NCBI GenBank assembly: GCA_022225965.2 | Contig: JAKJXP020000025.1 | Coordinates: 434,001 to 498,000, forward strand | Source: Diatrype stigma | Taxonomy: Eukaryota; Ascomycota; Sordariomycetes; Xylariales; Diatrypaceae | Reading direction: 5' to 3' | Length of the DNA: 64,000 bases | Shown here: in pieces, positions 25,700 through 37,994 of the stretch | How positions within the stretch are numbered: position 1 is the first letter of the stretch | Layout of the letters: each line of letters starts with the position of its first letter | Notes under the pieces: generated by a model | What the model was told of the DNA's origin: nothing | Database searches by the model: none | What the model saw: only the letters and a program-made list of their open reading frames with translations | Made by a program: the position numbers and the translations under genes

Positions 25700-25788
25700 C
25701 ATTGCATATTCAGGCTTCTTTTCGCACTGGTCTAATTGTCATTTTTACTTGGTCTTGTTGCCTTGGTTGCCATTCAAGTCTAATCGTC

Positions 25789-27728
25789 ATGGCTTCTTCA
25801 ATAAGAGCCAACGCGCTGCCCCAATTCATCCTCACACCACAGCAACAAAACTTGTTGTTCCGTGCTCTTACCTCGAACCAGCCCGCTACCAACGACAAGT
25901 CACCAGAGGACAACACCTTGTCGCCTCAGTCTCTCACAACCTCGCCCACTCAGAACCAGAGTAACTCGGGCCTCGATCTTACCGAGGGTCCCCAGGAAAG
26001 CCCCTTTGTGGACTATGACTATGATTTTGGGCCCGACGGTAGCTTCGATTTTGACTTCAATGCCGATGGCAATGCGAAAATGATTGGAGACTTACCCGGC
26101 TCTGGTGGTTCCCAGTCATCAAAGGACGATTCGAAGTCTTCCTCTCCAGAGAACGAAAGCTCGGACAAAAGGGGGCATCCCGACGAAGATGACGACGACG
26201 ATATCGATGAGGGAGGAGGCAAGCGACGAGAGAGCGAGAAGGTCCCTAAGAAGCCAGGTCGTAAGCCACTCACAAATGAGCCTAGCTCGGTAAGTCATCT
26301 CAACATCATAACAATCCAAGGCATGGCTTCTAATTATCGGTATAGAAGAGGAAGGCTCAGAATCGTGCGGCTCAACGTGCCTTTCGAGAGCGTAAGGAAA
26401 GGCATCTCAAGGACCTGGAGACCAAGGTGGAAGAACTCGAGAAGGTGTCGGACGCTACAAACAACGAGAACAGCCAATTGAAGTCTCAGATCGAAAAGTT
26501 GACGATGGAACTGAATGAATACAAGAAAAGAGTGACGCTTTTGAGCAACGCGCCCCGTTCGGCCTCGTCCGGCTCGCGAAACCAGCCGTTTGGGTTTGGG
26601 GCCATTCAGAACCTGAGCGATGTCAATTTCCAGTTCGAGTTTCCCAAATTCGGCTCTCTCCCTGCACCTCAGAACGGTGTGAACGGCAACGCGAAGCGGT
26701 CTGAGACGTATCCTTCTCCCTCGAACACAAACAGCAATAAGAATAGTCCTCAAGAGAAACCGAGGGAAAAGACCAATTCCGGCTCAGCAAAGGATGGAGA
26801 GGCCTCGGATTCTCAGCGTAAAGACGCCTCCGTTCAGCCCCCTACTAACAACAATAACGTTTCTCCTTATGAGAATACGTATAGTGGTACCGCTTCACGA
26901 ACTAGTCTCGATTCGACTACCTTCAGCGTCAACGGTGCTGCTGGGGCTTCTCCTTCCTCGTCTTCAAATTCCAACATGGGACCTAGTTCATCCTGTGGTA
27001 CTTCCCCGGAACCATTCACCCAATCTCCTGTTGGCTTCAAGCCAGTGGATACATTGACGACGATTGGCGAGGAGCACCCATCCATCACTAGTGATCAAGT
27101 CAATGCCGGTATGTCATCATATGCCAGCTTCTCCCATTGTAAAACTTACAATTCTAACTTAGCTAGCAGGCTTTGGCAGCACTTTTGGCAATATCGACTT
27201 TGGGAATCTCGATTGGCTGTCCCACCAGAACGGTGGTCAATTCGACCCGCAGCTTTTCGGCGATTATCGTGAACCTCAGAACAACGTATTGACGAATGCC
27301 ACCTTGGACGACAGCTTCTTCAACGATGCCTTCGATATCGATTTCACTACGCCATACAACGTGGCCCCATCCAGCTCTAGTCCGAAACCTGCCAAGAAGA
27401 ACATCTGTGATGAGATTGACGCCCAAAAGGAGCAAGATGACACACCCGTTACTGCCGTCAACAGCAAGCTGCTGACTTGCAATAACATCTGGTACGTTGC
27501 CGTCCAGTGGCTGCTATATCGTATACAAATACTGACGCCCTATATAGGGAGAAATTGCAAACATGTCCGAAGGTGCACAATGGAGAGATTGATCTCGATG
27601 GTCTCTGCTCAGACCTCCAAAAGAAAGCCAAGTGTGGGGGTACGGGTGCCGTCGTTGATGAGCATGACTTCAAGGCCATCATGACAAGATATCTTGGAAC
27701 GGACGCGAACTGCCCCGACTCATCGTAG
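25789..27728 (+). CDS. AP1: AP-1/YAP1-type bZIP oxidative-stress transcription factor
   Basis: Four exons, 25789-26289, 26346-27108, 27170-27491 and 27548-27728, give 588 residues with all introns in phase. The start MASSIRANALPQFILTPQQQ has a good context (GTCATGG). The bZIP begins right after intron 1 (residue 168) with KRKAQNRAAQRAFRERKERH, the NxxAQxxFR signature of the Yap/Pap1 class, followed by a heptad coiled coil. The C-terminal Cys-rich domain reads CNNIWEKLQTC, then DLDGLCSDLQKKAKC (Cys 525, 535, 549 and 558), and overlaps a hydrophobic export-like segment EIDLDGL. A single Cys near residue 384 (SSCGTSPEPF) sits where an n-CRD would be. In this family oxidation joins the two domains by disulfides, masks the export signal and traps the factor in the nucleus, inducing thioredoxin, catalase and transporter genes. 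Family assignment is firm; the symbol is the generic one. Confidence 0.95.
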
Positions 27729-29825
27729 CACTCTTTTTGTACATGAAGAAACTAGGTCATATCGGCCAACATGTGTCATTATGGTCAGGAGTTGGACAGT
27801 CTCGGAATTGGGAATGATTTACGACTTGGCAGAAACCCTCGCCTCATGCACACCACGGAAACGGAGTTACGCAGAGATGTAATATTTATATTTAGTCGGT
27901 CTCTCCACCCGGGCATTCACAATATGGACACAAAAGGATATTTGCGCATATGGTCGGACCTGGAGTATAGTACCGGATTTCGAGACAAGGAATTTGCGGA
28001 ATAAGCATTTTCGAGGCGCCCGAGAACCTCGGCAAAGAAAGGCTCCAGGCGTCATTTGGCATGGTGCGTGGCCCTCGTGCCAGCTACAGGAGATCAGATT
28101 TTCATCAATATAGTGTTTTGACAATGGTATTTTTATTGTTCTATTCCACTTGAGCTTGTTACAACAGTGATGCGGGGCACCAGAAACCCCTATTCGTCTA
28201 GGTATCTATCGTAAACTATAACCAGCACAGCTACAACTTCTACATATGGGCGAAGTCCTCTTAATCGGTGCGCATGCTCCTGAACCCCTCAACGTCCCAT
28301 TATACCCCATAGTAGAGAAAGCTCAGAAGGTAGGCAGACCATTCGTTCTACCTAAGGGCAAGAAGGGACCAAGTTACCGTACTGGCCCTAAAGTATCAAG
28401 GGGGTCGAAACGACTCGCGCTTGGTGAGTTGCTTTAAGTTAACCGGAGTATGTACCTCGAACCTTCTTATCCCTTTTTTGTGGCATAGCTCTCGCCCGGA
28501 ATGATAAGTCATCTGGCACGAGTTGGCGATTCACGGATGTATGTAGGAGTGTTCGCATTTTTGTTCCCAAGTGGTTTGTTGGGATCCTCACTCGTATCGT
28601 AAAGCAGAATAGCCAAGTGTTGCTTTTGAGTGAGTGGGTAGCCAACCAGCAACGTGCAAGAGTCGCAAACTGCGTCTTTCTTCCAGGTACCTAGCTAGAG
28701 AATTCGCTTCAGCTGTATTTCCAACACCTCAAGCAAGTCTACATACAGAACTTGCCAATACTCACCAGATAGATGATGACGCCGAAGGTTTAGAAATACT
28801 TAATCCTCGAACTGGTTACATGGCCGGTTCTACTAGATAACTAAGTACATAGCAACCAAACCCTCTCTCCATCTTTAGCTCACAGGCAGTCACGAAGCAT
28901 CTACAGTTCAGGGCTAATCCCTCCAGTAAATCTGGCTGGCGATAGGCTCAGGATCGGTATGTCTCATTAATAGGAGTTATGTCGTTTGTGTGCGTGTCTA
29001 ACATTACATATTTCGGGGAAAGCGACGTCGACAGACTTCCACGAGGTACACATAGCCCAGCCAAGACAGCTTAGCTATGTAGGTAGGGGTGCTCCCTCTT
29101 CGTCTGGAAATAGCAAAATGACGGGGCTTGAGCTCTGGCGGCTTGGGCACTTGCTCTCTAGATAGCGAGTAGACCAGTACCTCAACTTGGTCTGAATCGC
29201 CCCCTAAAAACAGTGCGGTATATCAATCCTCGCTTCAACGCCGCCCATACTATACGCCATGCAGAAAAAGGTATTCGAGATACCAGAATTCAGTATCCAA
29301 AACCCTCGATGCCTAAGGACCCGCTCGCTCCAGCTCATGCATAGGATGTTTCATATCCTGATAACAGCAAAGTAGAGGTGACTACCAGTCTGTCACGCAG
29401 GCTATGGATGGCCAATCTCGGCTGTCTAACGTTGAGTAGGGGGAAAGTGTGACAGACTCGCCCTGCGAGGCCTGTTGACGACGGTAGTAGTATAGAAATG
29501 GTCCGAGGCAACAGCGTCGGCAATCGTATTCAGGGTATCAAATCCAGGGTTGCTAGTTCATCCGCTGTTATATCCAATGCTAAAATATTCGTTAGTAGAG
29601 CCTATATCCCATAAGCCCTCTACCCCCATATAATCCCCATTGAAACTGATATAGAGAGATTGTGGCGGTCGATTATCGTTTGGGTACGCCGCCTGGTATG
29701 CTGGTAGATGTTCGGGGATTCCTCCCCCATGATGTGTTGGGGTTTAATCGAAGGATGCGCATGCTGTCGTTGGGGCAAGCCAACGGTGGCGCCATGCACA
29801 TCTCGCCAGGTAGTTGAAATGTAGA
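27729..29825. other. Convergent intergenic region, AP-1 / YANK kinase
   Basis: 2.1 kb with no supported gene. 3' UTRs of both neighbours must lie at the ends. A 63-codon ORF at 28246-28437 and others have no recognisable features. Confidence 0.5.
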
Positions 29826-31880
29826 TCAACCGATGATTTGTCGAGCACCTTCTTTGCCGAGCACGCCCCTTTCCTTCGGTTTCGGGCTATGACCTCGTCC
29901 TTTCTTGCGGCCAAAGAGACCGAAGACACCGCCGCTGCTCCCCGAGCTCCCACCCTTCTCCGCATTCACTGCGCTTGCATCCGCAGGGAGGGTAGCATCT
30001 TGCCGTGCTAGCTGGGACCAACTGCCCGTAGCGTCAATCGTAACAGATAAGCCACCGCCGGGCGAGTTCCTAACCCCAGAAACAGATTGGCGAGGAATTT
30101 TGTTCGTATACGACTCGGGATACGGTCGAAGCGGTGGACGGGGAGCCTCTTGCTGTTTAGCGCTGCCTTGAGCAGCCGGAGGCTGATGTACTGGCTGTGA
30201 AGTGCCATTGGTTGTAGGAGCGGTTGAGATCTCGTTCGTAGTTAAAGCTTGAGGTTCGTGCATACCCTCAGCATGGTCGGCCGAAGCTTCTTCGCCTTCC
30301 ACAGCGGTGATCCTAGTATACGTTAGCGAGATTAGCGGCAGCAGGGAGACGTCAACAAGAAACCTACTTCTCATAAGCCGCTACTGTGTAGTCAAACGGC
30401 TTGAAGTCTCGCTCAATAGTACGGTATAATTCCTCTTCCCGAATCTCTTTCTGAGTAGCATCATCCTTCAACTTCTCCCGAGGTTTTTGCCTCCGTGCTC
30501 TCGCTTCCAGTGGGGCTTCTTCAAGCAACAATTCTTCCAAGTCGTACGTAGCGTCGAAGTTCGTTTTCTCGGCAGAGGGGATGAACACCGGCTCGAGCTC
30601 CTTTCTTTCCAATGCCTCGAAGTCGATGACTTGGAAGAACGGTTCGTGGATGAAGCTCTCCCATGTAGAGCCTAGTCGCTTGTTGGGGTTGGGATCAAGA
30701 GCATGGCCAATGGCGTATAGGCAAGGGAGTGACACGGGCGGTGAGGTAATGGGAAATTTAGGATTCGCACTTTGGATGACATTTGACAAGGTCGTCTCAG
30801 AGTTCCCCTCGAATGGCCGCTGAAGACGGATTGCTTAGCAACTCGGCAAGCGGTGTGCATTTAGCGGGAGGGCTTCTTACCTTGTTGTATATGCATTCGT
30901 AGAACAGCACACCCAGCGACCACCAGTCGGCCTTTACATCATAACCTTTGCCTCCGTAGACTTCGGGTGCAAGATATGCTAGCGTCCCGGATTTGCTAGT
31001 GAGGACTTTGCCAGGTACAACATCAGATGCAACATTCTGAAGACCATCATGTTAGTAAGCTAGACCGCATCCTGGATTTGAGGCGGGCATTGTGTGGCTC
31101 ACAAAGTCAGTCAAATGTACATGGCCATCAGCATCCAATAAGACGTTGTCCGGTTTTACATCCCGATGTATAATGTTTTGGCCGTGGATGTATCGTAGGG
31201 CACAGCCCAGCTCGGATATCCAGAAGCGCACAGCATCTTCGGTGAAAGTCTTCCTCGATATGTGGAATCTCAAATCGCCACCGCTCATGAGATCGACAAC
31301 AAGATACATGTACTCGATATCTTGGAAGCTGTATCGCAAGTTGCAGATGAAGGGGTGATTTACATGTTCGAGCATGCGTCGTTCTCGGACGATGTTTCGA
31401 ACGCTTTCAGACCGCACGACTACGGATACGACGAGTTAGCAGCCACCCACCTGGATGCATCGCGTGTTTCGTGCTTGTTCATGTCGAGGAGTACGAGGGC
31501 AGTTGACGGGCAGAATGGTATGCGCACCTTCATCTTTCCGAATATATTTGAGGGCGAATGATAAGCCAGTATCCTTCCTCTCGACTATGCGAACCTTGCC
31601 AAAGGCACCTCGACCGACTACTCGTAATAACCGGAAATGATTGAGGTTTACTAATTGGAGCAAACGGGCACAGATTCAGGTTAGCTTGGCGGTTGGTAAA
31701 GACCCCGAAACGCAGACGTGAGACATGTCATAACATGAGTTTGTCCCGACCCGATTTGACTCAATCATCATATCGGGCGACAGCGTTGAATGTTGGACGT
31801 TGGCTGTTGGATATTTGGGTATTTGGGTATAACTCACCCTCTCCGCCGAATTCAACGGGCTTGCCTTGGCTATTGCCCAT
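29826..31880 (-). CDS. YANK/STK32-family AGC serine/threonine protein kinase
   Basis: Six exons on the minus strand (31880-31838, 31650-31528, 31419-31103, 31036-30881, 30819-30368, 30312-29826) give 525 residues, all phases consistent. The N-terminus MGNSQGKPVEFGGE carries Gly2 and may be myristoylated, though Gly rather than Ser/Thr at position 6 weakens this. The kinase domain shows the Gly loop GRGAFGKV (27-34), FALKYIRK (Lys49), HRDVKPDNVLLD (catalytic Asp142), DFN in place of DFG (Asp160-Asn162, typical of YANK kinases), YLAPEVY, and DWWSLGVLFYECIY. After the catalytic domain comes a conserved stretch, ERKELEPVFIPSAEKTNFD and LEELLLEEAPLEARARRQK, found in fungal STK32 relatives. The C-terminal tail is disordered, with FGLFGRKKGRG. 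Substrates of fungal members are largely unknown. AGC family placement is firm; subfamily placement rests on DFN and the tail. Confidence 0.92.
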
Positions 31881-32085
31881 TATAACAAGGCAACCCTACC
31901 AGTGGCCGGAAGATAGCGATGGTGGCCGTGAACGATCCTGTTTGTTTCTATTGCTGTCGTTGTCGCCGTCGCTGTCGCTGCCGTGGTTGCTGCTGGGTCG
32001 GGGCAATCGGTTGACAATGGGGGGTTGTAGACTACGCAAAGACTCGGCTAGAAGTCAATAAAGGAGAGGCTTCAGGTAACTAAAA

Positions 32086-32137
32086 GCAGGTTACTGAAGC
32101 AGGTCGCTGAAGCAGGTCGCTGAAGCAGGTAGCTAAA
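32086..32137. repeat. Minisatellite, 13-bp unit GCAGGTCGCTGAA
   Basis: Four tandem copies, the outer two with 1-3 changes. Confidence 0.8.
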
Positions 32138-34314
32138 GGATGAAAAACGGGTTTAGTCAGGACTCAATACTCAGGCAGTCCCGATGCTGCTAGGAGTGAG
32201 TGCCTCCTTAGTATGTAAGTTGTAGGTACTCCAATCTAGTTGGAATAAGTTAGTTGGTTTCATTGGACATGTGGTAATCCAGTCGGTCCAGTCCGTCCAG
32301 GAAGCCGGCCCAGGGTAGGTGGTGTATGTTAGGTCGGCAGGTAGTTACTGTAACTAAGGCATATACAGGTAGGTAGGCAGGTACTGTAGGGAGGTAGTAT
32401 GTACCTACATGGGTAACAGCAGCACTGAGGGTGGAATGGAATGCGGCATACACACCACACGCTACAGGTGCTGAGGTGATAAACAATCTGTACTACACAT
32501 CCAGGCATGTATGTATGTACGTAGTAAGTTTAAACTAGGTAGTTAGAGCATGTAGCACGTGTGTGGTTAGGTGAAGACGGGGTTGGGAAGACAAGGCCCT
32601 CTTGGCCTGACAGTCTCACCGGATTGTCCTGACAATGCTTCTAGAGTTACCTGAATCAACAACCCCTTAGAGACCTTGCACCCACTATGAAGCGGTTGTC
32701 ATGTAGGTACTAGTATACTAACTATCTATACAAATTAGCCCGTTCAATTCCATCAATGCATCCATATATCCATGTGTCCATAGGTATGTCCATGTGTTCC
32801 GTTGACATAATCCATCACCAATCGGTTTGTCTGTCGTTTCCCCTAGAACATCTTCATTCTCTCTAGAAGCTGCATCCCCAAGATCACTGTGGACATACTA
32901 CATAACCCTACATACCTGGGTCGGCCAGTACCCTTCCTGCCTTCTACTCTCCTATCACTACATACCTAGGTACTTACTGCATGTATGTACCTAGTAAAGA
33001 ACCAGAATCAGAAAGGTAGGAGATCGGCAGCGCTATGGCTGTGGGTGCTGGCAGGGGCTGCACGGTTCATTGTGGTGGGGCAGAGATCGTCCTTGTTTAG
33101 ACAGAAGTGTGGGTGAGACCGTCATCACCGCTTGAACATCATACATGTATGTATGTATATGGTAGGCACATAGCACATAGCACATGCAACTACCGCGAGT
33201 TGTGCGTCTATCGTGGACGCAATATCGGGTCACGTTTGGCTGCCCATGCCTGTGTATATGAATAGTTACATAATATGCATCCCGCCTGACAGCTGAGTGC
33301 AACGGTAGCCTCGTGGACGCAGGGACGGGGTTTCAAAGGAGAACGTACGTATAGCGTAAAGCGGAGTATATGAATGTCATCATTTAACTGGTGAATGCGG
33401 AAGCCACATTATTGGCGTTTGCAAGTTTTCAACTCCTCGTGGCTTTTAGCGTGCCATGCCACCTGCATTTGCTACATGATAAGGCTCCCATAGGCTATAG
33501 GCCCAGCGAAGTGGGCAGCGCTAGCCATGCTTGGATACGGCGCATACATAAGCTACATACACGTGAGTAGGTATGTATCGTACATAGCTATATGACTGAA
33601 GGTGACCCCTATCTGCCCTATGTCGTCAATTATAGTCAAATATAAGTCTGTACCATGTATGTAGGCTTGAACAAAGAACTGCAACAGTGGGTAACATATT
33701 AGTTAGAGCTTTTTAATATCTGCCTGTTTCCCATTGCCGAGGCATACCTAGGTATCTATTACACTAGGCTGATGGGTGGACTATATGCTGATACACAACT
33801 ACGTAATGCCACGTTTAGTCCCATGTTATACACTCGATCCTATCCAACCAGAGTCTCCCTAAGTCTACCTAACTCCTAGCCTACCTGCCTACGAGAGGTC
33901 TCAAGGGCTTCTTGGACACCTGATAGAAGATCAGCATATCATAGACCGATAATCTAGCGGTCTACATATGTATGTCATAGGATACCTACCTAGGATACCA
34001 GACTTATAAGAAAATGACCTGTCCAGCCTGTACGTATTCCTGCCTGTACGCATTACTAGCCAGAGGGTATATCATCTTCGTTGGTCTATATATAAGTATG
34101 GCTACCATGTATATACTCGAAATACAGTATACGGTGCGTAGCATTCACATGTTATCTGTTCCATGCCCGGCGATGTGTTGATCAGGGAAGTGCATAGCAG
34201 TTCATCTGGGCTGGGTGGCCCCTCAGTGCTCACAGGCTCATAGAGAACCAAAAATCAAGGGTGCTGTCGATCAGCCGCGATTAACGTGCCCTGCAGCGTG
34301 CCTCGTGGATGGCT

Positions 34315-34370
34315 GGCTACGGGGCTACGGGGCTACGGGGCTACGGGGGGCTACGGGGGGCTACGGGGGG
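34315..34370. repeat. Minisatellite, GGCTACGGG units of 8 then 10 bp
   Basis: Tandem GGCTAC blocks separated by G runs that lengthen from 2 to 4 extra G along the array. It is G-rich on the plus strand. Confidence 0.8.
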
Positions 34371-34724
34371 ACTTCTGCTAGTGACGCTCAACCACCTGCT
34401 GGCCTGCGTCGTTTCGGATCACAGCTGCAAGCCTCACTACATAGCTTGGACAACCAGGAAAAGAAAGTGAAAAAAAGTAAGAAACCTTGATAACGTACGA
34501 GTAGAATCTGTATACATGCGCTGTATATAAGAGTGATAGTAGTGGCCAAGCTCTGAATACGAGATATCGTGCCCGTCCTGTTCCTTGCTCCTGACAGTGA
34601 ATCTGCGGAAAAGGAGACAATCCCTGAGACAGCTCCTTACCTAAAACCTAGTAATCACTAGGTACTACATACGAAGGCATGTATGTACTATATTAATCGC
34701 TGAGCCATTCAGGCGACGCCCAGT

Positions 34725-34733
34725 ATCCCAGCA
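34725..34733. repeat. Left 9-bp target-site duplication ATCCCAGCA
   Basis: Identical to 35276-35284. The pair directly flanks the TIR element. Confidence 0.9.
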
Positions 34734-35275
34734 CAATCCGCCTATACACACCGGACAAAAACGATATACACACCGGACATTAACCGCATTTGGACGCACT
34801 CCACATCACCCATCCACCACCTATCTCACAGCCTAACACACCACCTAACACACCACCTAATACACCACCTAATACACCCAACAACAACCTATCACCAATA
34901 CCCTCACAACACAATTACATACATATACCCAAATGGAGGGACTCCCACCGTCCCCCCAAACCCCCCGGACCTAACCCTAACCCTAAACTAACCCTAACCC
35001 TAACTAACCCGTATCTTTGCACGGGACCTAACCCTAACCCGCAACTGCAGCGCTGCGTAATAGCGGCGCTGGCGTATGTATAGGTAGGTACAGGTAAGTA
35101 CAGGTATAGGTAGGTATGTAAGTAAGTAAGTGGTGGATGTTAGGGAGTAACTTGGAAGGTGCCAGGCTTGAATGTGGCTTAAGGTGTGGCACGGGTGGCT
35201 AATGCGCTAACCTTACCAAATGCGGTTAATGTCCGGTGTGTATATCGTTTTTGTCCGGTGTGTATAGGCGGATTG
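34734..35275. mobile_element. Non-autonomous Mutator-like element (MULE-MITE), copy 1, with internal telomere-type repeats
   Basis: The 542-bp element has perfect 60-bp inverted termini (34734-34793 and 35216-35275, identical over all 60 bases) flanked by an exact 9-bp duplication ATCCCAGCA. Long TIRs with 9-bp duplications are the mark of Mutator-like elements, as in the fungal element Hop. There is no transposase ORF. Each TIR holds two direct copies of TATACACACCGGACA. The interior has four CCACCTAACACA-like repeats (about 34826-34875), CCCTAA telomere-type repeats (34969-35017 and 35028-35040) and a CAGCGCTG palindrome. A second copy with the same interior lies at 58591-59092. Movement would need a transposase encoded elsewhere. 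Confidence 0.9.
34969..35040. repeat. Interstitial CCCTAA telomere-type repeats (copy 1)
   Basis: CCTAACCCTAACCCTAAACT followed by more CCCTAA units, a short spacer GTATCTTTGCACGGG, and a second short CCCTAA block. It lies wholly inside the Mutator-like element. Confidence 0.9.
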
Positions 35276-35284
35276 ATCCCAGCA
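35276..35284. repeat. Right 9-bp target-site duplication ATCCCAGCA
   Basis: Exact match to 34725-34733. Confidence 0.9.
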
Positions 35285-37986
35285 TCCCAGTATCCCTGCC
35301 CTCCACGTTTTCAACCCTTTAAACATCAATCAACAACCCACGGCTATTCCTATTCCTGGCCTGACAAGTGACAACCTGACTCGGTAGTTGCAGGTGGCTA
35401 CAATGAGACCGTTCACCGTCTGCGGTCTGTCCTGCATATTGCATTCTCTGGGATATCCGGCCTCTAGCTACCGTACCTATGTAATACCCAGGCTTGCCAG
35501 GTCAACCAGAACGATATTCTTTCTTTCTATGTGAGCTTCGGCTTCGGCTTCGGCTTCGACGATTCTCCACTACAAAGCTCGCACATGTTGTAGTAACACC
35601 AATCGAAGGTGATCTGTCACCTCTGACCTTCCAACCAGGATCTACGTAATCAATAACCGCCTAGGCAAAAGCTCCCAGCCTCTTTCCACAGTCATGCATC
35701 CGAAGCATCAACGCCATTTCTCCAACTGCATCTCCAACTGTACATGCCTAGACCTAGACTACAGTGTATTCGCACGTATGTAGCAGATAGCTATGCTTGA
35801 GCCTCAAGGCGACACCTGCACACGGTTACCTATTTTGAGAAGGAGCGCGGTCGTTCCAGGCTGCCAGGATAGCCCGGCGGAGTCAAGGTTTCTTTTCTTC
35901 TGCACGGGATCTTGGCAGGTATTCCTCGAGTTCTAGAACATTTCCTCTTCCGTCTAGGCCAAGCGGCTCGTACACCTTCGTACATGATATGCGACAGCGG
36001 GATGTCCGAGGGACAAGCAACCACCCTACTGTGGTGTGTGGTAGACTGGTAGTTAAGTTCCATGTCAGTGGTAACAACATCCAGAAATCTAAATATAGAG
36101 CTTACCAGCCGACTCGCGCCTTGTCGTGCCATCTGGTGCCTTTTGTTTTCAAGTTCTCGGTAACTCGACATTGCAGGTGTCTCAAACAGTTGGTACCGGC
36201 GTTCCCGTCGCCCCAAGTTGATTGATGCCATTGGCTGGTTCCATCTTGAGCCGTGTAAAGCTGACTGCTCTCACTCTTAAAGACTGGCCCGGACTTCTCC
36301 TCCAATAGCCAATTCTCTCATACTGCGTGCAGGGTCCAATAGCATGTTGCGTGGCTTCGCTGTGGCCGTCCATATTTGGAATATTTTGCCGTTGTTACCC
36401 AGTGAAGGATGGGCGGTTCATGATAAAATGGAGGAAATGATATCGGTGAGCCATTTAGTCCTATTATCCAGATGTTAACACCAAGCAGTGTTAAGAGCGG
36501 ATTTGATTCAAATCTTTTTTGCATAAGTCGTCAGTCGTGCTCAATAAGTTTGGAAGTGTCAGTTTTGCGTACCTAATACGTCACAACCTCTTACTATGTA
36601 GAGCCCTTGGTCAGACCGGTCACCGACTGACACATATAGTTCACGTCATAGAGCTAGGAACCCTATTATATATATGTTCCGGTCATTTGTATCCAAGTGA
36701 GACAGCTTGCTGTGTAACTAAAACTATTCTAGCCTTGATTGTGCTCTTGAACTGATACCTCGTATCATGATACCATCTATTCACACTCGTTCTGATGCAG
36801 AATGAGATGTTCTAGTTGCTGTCCCTGGCCTAGAGGTACATATGGAATGTTTACCTATTATGCTAGGTCAGGCTCAAGTCGTCTTGGGTATGGAGGTAGA
36901 ACAAATGCAGAAAATGTAAATAATCCAAAGCCCAAAGCTTTGGTCAATATAGCGGCCAAGTCATTTTATTTCCGCATTTGCAATGTGTTTTTGTATAGTT
37001 GAAACTTTATATAGTGATCAGTTTTCTTTGTTTCCCCAAAGTATCGATGTCTAACAACCATGTAGTTCCATATCCACAAGAAGAGCCAGGTTCTCACATC
37101 GGGCTTGATCCAAGTATACCGTAGGAACTTCGGATATGAAATTATCACTCAAGACACACAGTTTTCACCTAGTGACATGTATTCTGCCAACTACTTGCTG
37201 TGTTTGCTGTTGTGCTGCAATCAAGGGCTTACGACATATATCATCCTCGAACGAACACTACAGATACATATCTGAATTGCATACATGGCATGGGATATAC
37301 CGAAAGTTGAAGGCGATAGTTGCAAAAGAAAGGGGGTCGCAGTAAAGTATGGTCTCTTAGGGCTCGGGTTGCCATCCGTCTGAACAACAGGACCCCAACT
37401 CAAAACTGCCTTTACATTAATGAGTATAATCCTATGACCCAGACTTATTCTACTGTCTTGTCTCCTGGATACAAAAGACTCTAACTGAAGCGCTGGACTC
37501 TATTTCATACAGCATCTGAAAGTTAGGTACGCCCCTTGTAACTCATCAACTGCTCTTATAACTACGCTATCTGAAGCTCAATATTCAGGGGTTAGCGCAC
37601 TTAGAACCACCCGACTCTGATCCACTCAAGAACTTTGAAATTAACATGAGAGTTCAACTTCAAGACCAGCCACACTCAAAAAAGTATAAACATGGGATGG
37701 TTTGTGGCATTTGACTCTCCGTCTTTGGATATTCGAATCGAATGGTGATGGTAGAGCTCAACGGGGATATATATGTGGATGGATCGACTTCTACGCCCGT
37801 ATGCCTCTTGTGCAATGTAAAAAGGGGAAGAGAGAAAAAGGAGAAAGAAAGAAGTAAGGGAAAAAAGCCAATAGCACGTCTCTTCAAAAAATCTTCTAAG
37901 CACAAGTGAATGGAGGCAAAAAGACGGCCGTCTCCTTTAATCATAAAGAAGGCATATGATTCGCGGGTTGTTCTCATCTGCAGTAT
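35285..37986. other. Gene-poor region between the first Mutator-like element and the niiA promoter
   Basis: 2.7 kb with no ORF I can support. It includes four GCTTCG units (35535-35558). ORFs at 35830-36231 and 37660-38223 on the minus strand show no domain or coding signal that I recognise. Confidence 0.5.
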
Positions 37987-37994
37987 CTCCGCGG
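37987..37994 (+). promoter_or_regulatory. Candidate NirA/NIT4 site CTCCGCGG
   Basis: Exact match to the fungal nitrate-activator consensus CTCCGHGG, 832 bp upstream of the niiA ATG. TATC directly before it is a GATA core on the opposite strand. Confidence 0.45.

Larger units (their letters stand above)
22643..25788. promoter_or_regulatory. Divergent intergenic region between the Dos2-like gene and AP-1
   Basis: 3.1 kb without a supported gene. It holds the promoters of both flanking genes and a long AP-1 leader. Also seen are a GGCT tetranucleotide run (about 22926-22945), three GATTGTCA repeats (24797-24825), and copies of the palindromic TACCTAGGTA-type motif (about 23136-23150). ORFs here lack family resemblance. 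Confidence 0.55.
31881..34733. other. Gene-poor region left of the first Mutator-like element
   Basis: 2.85 kb with no supported gene beyond the promoter of the kinase. It contains a 13-bp minisatellite (32086-32137), a GGGGCTAC array (34315-34370) and scattered TACCTAGGTA/TACCTACATAC motifs (for example near 32965 and 33747). Confidence 0.55.

Noticed and set aside
28246..28437. 63-codon ORF between AP-1 and the kinase
   Set aside because: Short, isolated, with no family features or supporting context.
34969..35040. CCCTAA repeats as evidence of a chromosome end
   Set aside because: They are short, internal, flanked by unique DNA, and bounded by a TIR element present twice.
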